Positions 60,491 to 64,000 of a stretch of DNA of 64,000 nucleotides are shown here, piece by piece (positions within the stretch are counted from its first letter, which is position 1; every line of letters starts with the position of its first letter). The notes beneath the pieces are model-generated. The model worked only from the letters and a program-made list of their open reading frames with translations. It was not told the origin of the DNA and did not search any database. The position numbers and the translations under genes are program-made. The DNA comes from an uncultured Granulosicoccaceae bacterium (GTDB lineage: Bacteria > Pseudomonadota > Gammaproteobacteria > Granulosicoccales > Granulosicoccaceae): positions 248,001 to 312,000 of the forward strand of contig CALAJN010000014.1 of assembly GCA_937922675.1 (NCBI GenBank), read 5' to 3'.

Positions 60491-60602
60491 CGCCCGCGCA
60501 TTGCCGGTATTCCGGCGTGTCATGCACATTGCGCTTGTAGGTGCTGATTTCCCGACTATTCTCTATTGCTGCGTCAATAGAGTTCGGATAGTCGGGGTGA
60601 AA

Positions 60603-61205
60603 ATGAAGAATGCACTGGCGGGTGTCCTCATGCTTGCGTGCGCGGCCAACGCCGGCGCGACTGGCGTGGACTTTTCGTTGAGCAATGAAACGGCGAATGT
60701 TGCCGTGTTGTTGAACCCCTATCAATTCCAGGCGGGTGGCGGCTCCGAGCTCGTGCTTGGTGGTTTTGTCAACGAATCGGGTGACAACCTCTTGCACGCG
60801 ACGCTCATGGCGCGCGGCAAGCGTCAGTCAAAAGACTCCGTCTACACACTGGGAGCCGGCTTCAGAGCGGTCTATGGCGAGCTGGAGATTGACGAGGAGA
60901 TCGTTATCAATGGCGCTGACAGCGAAAAGGTCGGGGCTCTGGGGATCGGGATTCAAGCGGGTCTGCTACTCGCTTCTTCCAGGCATACCCCGGTGGAGCT
61001 CATAGGCGAGGCCTTTATAGCACCGAGTATCACAAGCTTTACCGATGCGGACAAGTACACAGAAATTGGGGCGCGCCTGCAGGTAGAAGTTATACCGCAA
61101 GCGCGCGCATACCTCGGTTACCGGCGTATTTCCTTTGACACCAACGACTATATTGGTGTGAATGTGGATTCAGGTTTTCATCTGGGTTTGAACGTCTCCT
61201 TCTAG
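60603..61205 (+). CDS. YfaZ-family outer-membrane protein
   Basis: 200 residues from ATG 60603. A signal sequence (NALAGVLMLACAANAGA) ends near residue 20. The mature protein is a small beta barrel: alternating strands such as SKDSVYTLGAGFRAVYGELEI and YTEIGARLQVEVIPQARAYLGYRRIS, with terminal strand FHLGLNVSF ending in Phe as outer-membrane barrels do. Members are probable porin-like proteins of unknown function. The frame is open upstream to 60333 inside hrpA, but that part is a shadow. It lies 112 bases after hrpA. Confidence 0.85.
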   Translation: MKNALAGVLMLACAANAGATGVDFSLSNETANVAVLLNPYQFQAGGGSELVLGGFVNESGDNLLHATLMARGKRQSKDSVYTLGAGFRAVYGELEIDEEIVINGADSEKVGALGIGIQAGLLLASSRHTPVELIGEAFIAPSITSFTDADKYTEIGARLQVEVIPQARAYLGYRRISFDTNDYIGVNVDSGFHLGLNVSF

Positions 61206-61237
61206 GCACGTTGAGCGCACGCCGGACTGGCTGCGGG

Positions 61238-62035
61238 ATGACACATCAGGTGGATGAGCTGGTCGCGATCATGTCGCGACTCAGAGACCCCGAGACCGGC
61301 TGCCCATGGGATATCGAGCAGACCTTTGGCTCCATCGCACCCTACACGCTTGAAGAAGCGCACGAGGTGGTTGACGCTATTGAGCGCGGCGATCTTGAAG
61401 AGCTCAAGGGTGAGCTTGGAGATCTGCTGTTGCAGGTGGTATTTCATGCACGTATCGCAGAGGAGCAAGGTGCGTTCTCGTTTGACGATGTGACACAGGG
61501 GATTTGCGACAAGATGCGCCGCCGGCACCCTCATGTGTTCGGCGATACCAGGCAACAGCTTGATTCGGATGCACTGCATTCAGCGTGGGAGGACGCCAAG
61601 GCCCTGGAGCGCTCTACACGGAAAAACGGCAAGGGTCACTCATCAGCACTGGACGACGTCGCGCTGGCCTTGCCTGCATTGGTGCGCGCTGAAAAAATTC
61701 AAAAGCGTGCAGCGCGCGTCGGTTTTGATTGGCCAGACATTGCACAGGTCAGAGCAAAGCTTGAGGAGGAGTGTGGTGAGCTTGAACAAGCGCAATCACA
61801 GCAGGATGCAGATGCCATTGAAGATGAATTGGGTGATGTCTTGTTCAGTGTCGTGAATCTCGCTCGACACCTCGGAGTCGATGCAGAGACGGCTTTGCGT
61901 CGAGCGACGCGCAAATTCGAGACGCGTTTCAGGCAGGTGGAGGTGTTGGCTGGCAGACGTGAGCTGTCGCTTGAGTCACTTGATATCAAAGCTCTTGAAT
62001 CGCTGTGGCAGGAGAGCAAGCGCGCCCTCGGCTGA
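61238..62035 (+). CDS. mazG: Nucleoside triphosphate pyrophosphohydrolase MazG
   Basis: All-alpha NTP pyrophosphohydrolase, 265 residues. It has two MazG domains: the first with LEEAHEVVDAIERGDLEELKGELGDLLLQVVFHA (the EExxE...ExxD metal motif) and the second with LEEECGELEQAQSQQDADAIEDELGDVLFSVVNLARHL. CPWDIEQTFGSIAPY and MRRRHPHVFGD are diagnostic. It clears abnormal or excess nucleotides. ATG 61238 gives the family start; an in-frame TTG at 61211 is possible. Confidence 0.95.
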   Translation: MTHQVDELVAIMSRLRDPETGCPWDIEQTFGSIAPYTLEEAHEVVDAIERGDLEELKGELGDLLLQVVFHARIAEEQGAFSFDDVTQGICDKMRRRHPHVFGDTRQQLDSDALHSAWEDAKALERSTRKNGKGHSSALDDVALALPALVRAEKIQKRAARVGFDWPDIAQVRAKLEEECGELEQAQSQQDADAIEDELGDVLFSVVNLARHLGVDAETALRRATRKFETRFRQVEVLAGRRELSLESLDIKALESLWQESKRALG

Positions 62036-62061
62036 GCTGTCTTGCAATCCTTGCGCGTTTG

Positions 62062-63366
62062 TCAGGCCCGCAGCCGTCTGGCGAGCCAGGAGTTGGCGCG
62101 AGCCTTGCGGCGCCGCGTTATCCAGCGTGACGGAGCAAAGGCGCGCATGTCTGCATCGGCTTGTTCACCGCTGAGCAATTGCGCCACCAGCTTGCCACTC
62201 ACAGGCCCTGTCATCAAGCCAATGTGCTGGTGGCCGAAGTTTACCCACAGCCTGTCACTGCGCGGAGCGGGACCAATCACGGGAACACTGTCTGGAAGGG
62301 TAGGGCGCGCACCACGCCAGACCGGCTCATCTGTGCGTCCGGTGACATCAAAGGCTTCGAACAAACGTGGCTCGACCTGTTCAAGTTGAGATAGATCAGA
62401 AGGCGCATCGCGGGGTGCTAGTTCAACGCCTGTGGTCAAGCGCAAGCCTCCGGTCATTGGGCCTACGATGTACTCGCCGTCGACATCGTGAACCGAGTGC
62501 GCGGGTACGTCACCTTTGAGCTCGTAGTGTGCGTGGTAGCCGCGCTCTACACCCAACGTAACGTCGTAACCTGCACGCGCTAGCAAGTCGCCACTCCAGG
62601 GGCCTGCGCATAACAACACGCGATCGCTGCTTTTCAGTTCGCCTTCACATGTCCAGCTCACTGAGTCCTGTTTCTCTTCTATCTCGGAAACATCGCCATG
62701 CAACAATTTTCCGCCATCAGCGACAAAGCGCTCTGCATGTTCGCGCATCAATAGGCCCGGGTTATCGACACGCCCCCCGGCTCTCAAGTGATAGCCCGAA
62801 TTGAAAATTGGCCTCAGTGTGGGCTCCCGTGCTTGCAGGGCATCACGATCGAGTACTTCTATGTCGATCCCAAGCTCGTGCATCATGCGCCCGGCAAAAC
62901 CTGTCAATGCCTGGCTTGCGCGCTCTGGTCCGCCGTTTCTGAATACCTTTAGCCAACCGGTTTCCGAGAATCGAGCGGCATTGCCAGTGCGTTGCATCAG
63001 CGCGCGATGTTCATCGACTGCCTGACGTGTCAGCATGAACAGGGCGTGCGAGCTTGCCTGAGCGCGACGCGTTTTGCTGGCCTCAAGAAAGCCAAGTACC
63101 CATGGCAGTTGCTTGAGCAGGTGAGCTTTTTGAAAGCGCAAGGAGCCGCTCGTGTTGCGCAGATACCGACCGAGTGAGTTGTGCAAGTCGGGGTTGTTGA
63201 GCGGCACGAAGGATGATGGATTAATGACTCCCGCGTTGCCCCAGGAGGTCTCTGATGCCGGTGCCTTTCGGTCGACCAGCGTGACTCTCCAGCCACGCTG
63301 CTGCAAGTGAATGGCGCTGGAAATCCCTACTGACCCAGCGCCGATCACGGCAATGCTATTACTCAT
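62062..63366 (-). CDS. FAD-dependent amino acid oxidoreductase, D-amino acid dehydrogenase (DadA) type
   Basis: About 434 residues. The FAD motif is IAVIGAGSVGISSAIHLQQRGWRVTLVDRKAPASETSWGNAGVI at the N-terminus, with SFVPLNNPDL, the DAO-family core and the C-terminal FAD segment LWVNFGHQHIGLMTGPVSGKLVAQLLSG. It oxidises D-amino acids to keto acids at the inner face of the membrane, passing electrons to quinones. No racemase (DadX) is beside it; the L,D-transpeptidase upstream suggests a link to D-amino acids from cell-wall turnover, which is inference. ATG 63366 is chosen; an in-frame ATG at 63381 is possible. Confidence 0.9.
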   Translation of the reverse strand: MSNSIAVIGAGSVGISSAIHLQQRGWRVTLVDRKAPASETSWGNAGVINPSSFVPLNNPDLHNSLGRYLRNTSGSLRFQKAHLLKQLPWVLGFLEASKTRRAQASSHALFMLTRQAVDEHRALMQRTGNAARFSETGWLKVFRNGGPERASQALTGFAGRMMHELGIDIEVLDRDALQAREPTLRPIFNSGYHLRAGGRVDNPGLLMREHAERFVADGGKLLHGDVSEIEEKQDSVSWTCEGELKSSDRVLLCAGPWSGDLLARAGYDVTLGVERGYHAHYELKGDVPAHSVHDVDGEYIVGPMTGGLRLTTGVELAPRDAPSDLSQLEQVEPRLFEAFDVTGRTDEPVWRGARPTLPDSVPVIGPAPRSDRLWVNFGHQHIGLMTGPVSGKLVAQLLSGEQADADMRAFAPSRWITRRRKARANSWLARRLRA

Positions 63367-63403
63367 ACCCGAATGACCCATGTCCCCTTGAGGGCATGGT
63401 AGT

Positions 63404-63419
63404 CCCTGGCATGCCAGGG
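63404..63419. promoter_or_regulatory. 16-bp perfect palindrome upstream of the DadA-type gene
   Basis: CCCTGGCATGCCAGGG is a perfect palindrome, 38 bases before the start of the oxidoreductase gene and 28 bases after the stop of the transpeptidase gene, in their short shared interval. It could be an operator for a dimeric regulator or a hairpin that ends the upstream transcript; there is no T-run. Confidence 0.4.
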
Positions 63420-63446
63420 GTCGAGTCTCAAGAGCCGTCTAGCACA

Positions 63447-64000
63447 CTAACCACGTTGTGCCGCGACGCGTGGGGAGGGCGTAAGAGTCTCAGTACTTGC
63501 TGACAGATTTTCGGCCTCGATATCGGTCAACAGTGTCCCTGCCTTTACCAGAGCCTTGTGCAGCAGGCTGTCTTGCGCATAGATATCCTTGCGTTTTTGC
63601 AGGCTTCCGTCCTCGTCTACCCAGGTGGTGATGTACGTCATGTGTGAGGGTATTGGCGTGTTCAACGTAATACGCTGGGTATCAGTGCTATTCCAGATGT
63701 CATCAATCGTGCGATCAGAACGCCCATCGATCCCGAGAATTGTGCGAGTCAAGTGCTCTGCATCAGCAACACGAACACAGCCATTGCTGTACGCACGATC
63801 CGGTAGATCGAACAGTGTCTTTGCTTGAGTATCGTGAAAATAGATGGCGTACTGGTTGGGCATCATGAATTTGACGCGCCCGAGTGCATTGTTGGAGCCT
63901 GCGTTCTGCTTCAGTACATAGGGAAAGGGCCTTTTGTGCAGGTCTTCGGGTTGCACTGTGTCATAGGCAATGGGGTAGAGCAATCCGTTCCGTCTTTCCA
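63447..64000 (-). CDS. L,D-transpeptidase (YcbB-like), partial (N-terminus beyond the right edge)
   Basis: About 184 residues of the C-terminal part are visible. The YkuD catalytic motif is present as IYFHDTQAKTLFDLPDRAYSNGCVRVAD, with His and the nucleophile Cys in SNGCVR. It forms 3-3 peptidoglycan cross-links in the periplasm. LGRVKFMMPNQYAIYFHDT is the pattern of the larger YcbB (LdtD) group, whose remaining domains would lie beyond the edge. The frame stays open to the last base of the window. Confidence 0.9.
   Translation of the reverse strand, partial: ERRNGLLYPIAYDTVQPEDLHKRPFPYVLKQNAGSNNALGRVKFMMPNQYAIYFHDTQAKTLFDLPDRAYSNGCVRVADAEHLTRTILGIDGRSDRTIDDIWNSTDTQRITLNTPIPSHMTYITTWVDEDGSLQKRKDIYAQDSLLHKALVKAGTLLTDIEAENLSASTETLTPSPRVAAQRG

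Noticed and set aside
60333-60602. Upstream extension of the YfaZ-family gene
   Set aside because: It lies inside the end of hrpA in another frame; a clear signal peptide begins at ATG 60603.

Overview
The window is a chromosomal stretch of a Gammaproteobacterium, probably free-living and aerobic. This rests on gene content and gene order: a cytochrome c4-type gene divergent from engB, the block priA-argS-SPOR protein (the order I know from Pseudomonas), PilU and PilY1 of type IV pili, HrpA, MazG, YfaZ and a REP-associated transposase. I cannot name the genus. There is no prophage, CRISPR array, rRNA or conjugative element. One tRNA gene, tRNA-Pro(CGG), is present.

Layout. 1-7.9 kb: phosphate acetyltransferase (cut by the left edge), a GMC oxidoreductase, hisC with two short partner genes, a periplasmic protein, a dihaem cytochrome c and engB. 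8.0-13.6 kb: a five-gene branched-chain amino acid (HAAT) type ABC importer with a structured leader and a strong hairpin after the binding-protein gene. 14-22 kb: a peroxiredoxin, pilU and pilY1, and divergently a membrane protein resembling vitamin K-dependent gamma-glutamyl carboxylase, then an AEC transporter. 22-26.6 kb: a gluconate locus (gluconokinase, 2-hydroxyacid dehydrogenase, 6-phosphogluconate dehydrogenase and a RbsD/FucU mutarotase, divergent from a gluconolactonase) with a LacI-type palindrome in the shared promoter. 26.6-29.7 kb: AI-2E transporter, Crp-family regulator, VOC protein, small lipoprotein. 29.6-34.1 kb: an amino-sugar locus with BadF-type kinase, NagA and MurQ; its divergent sugar-binding protein carries an in-frame stop and is followed only by what looks like a permease stub. 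34-36.5 kb: a DUF937 protein and a DenD-like dehydrogenase.

36.5-44.3 kb holds surface-protein genes: a 1,652-residue protein built of aspartate-rich calcium-binding repeats with a C-terminal sorting tail, tRNA-Pro, an aspartate-rich peptidoglycan-binding lipoprotein and a HEAT-repeat protein. 44.3-55.6 kb is mostly housekeeping: a beta-lactamase-like hydrolase, hemH, the three-gene proton-translocating transhydrogenase (with an unusual helix-hairpin-helix tail on PntA), priA behind paired DnaA-box-like sites, argS and an FtsN-like SPOR protein. 55.6-64 kb: a REP-associated transposase element whose right end supplies the start codon and first codons of hrpA, then yfaZ, mazG, a DadA-like amino acid oxidase and an L,D-transpeptidase cut by the right edge.

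The points most worth checking are the carboxylase homologue beside pilY1, the REP element that forms the hrpA start, the decaying amino-sugar importer, the repeat-protein cluster and the paired DnaA-box-like sites upstream of priA.
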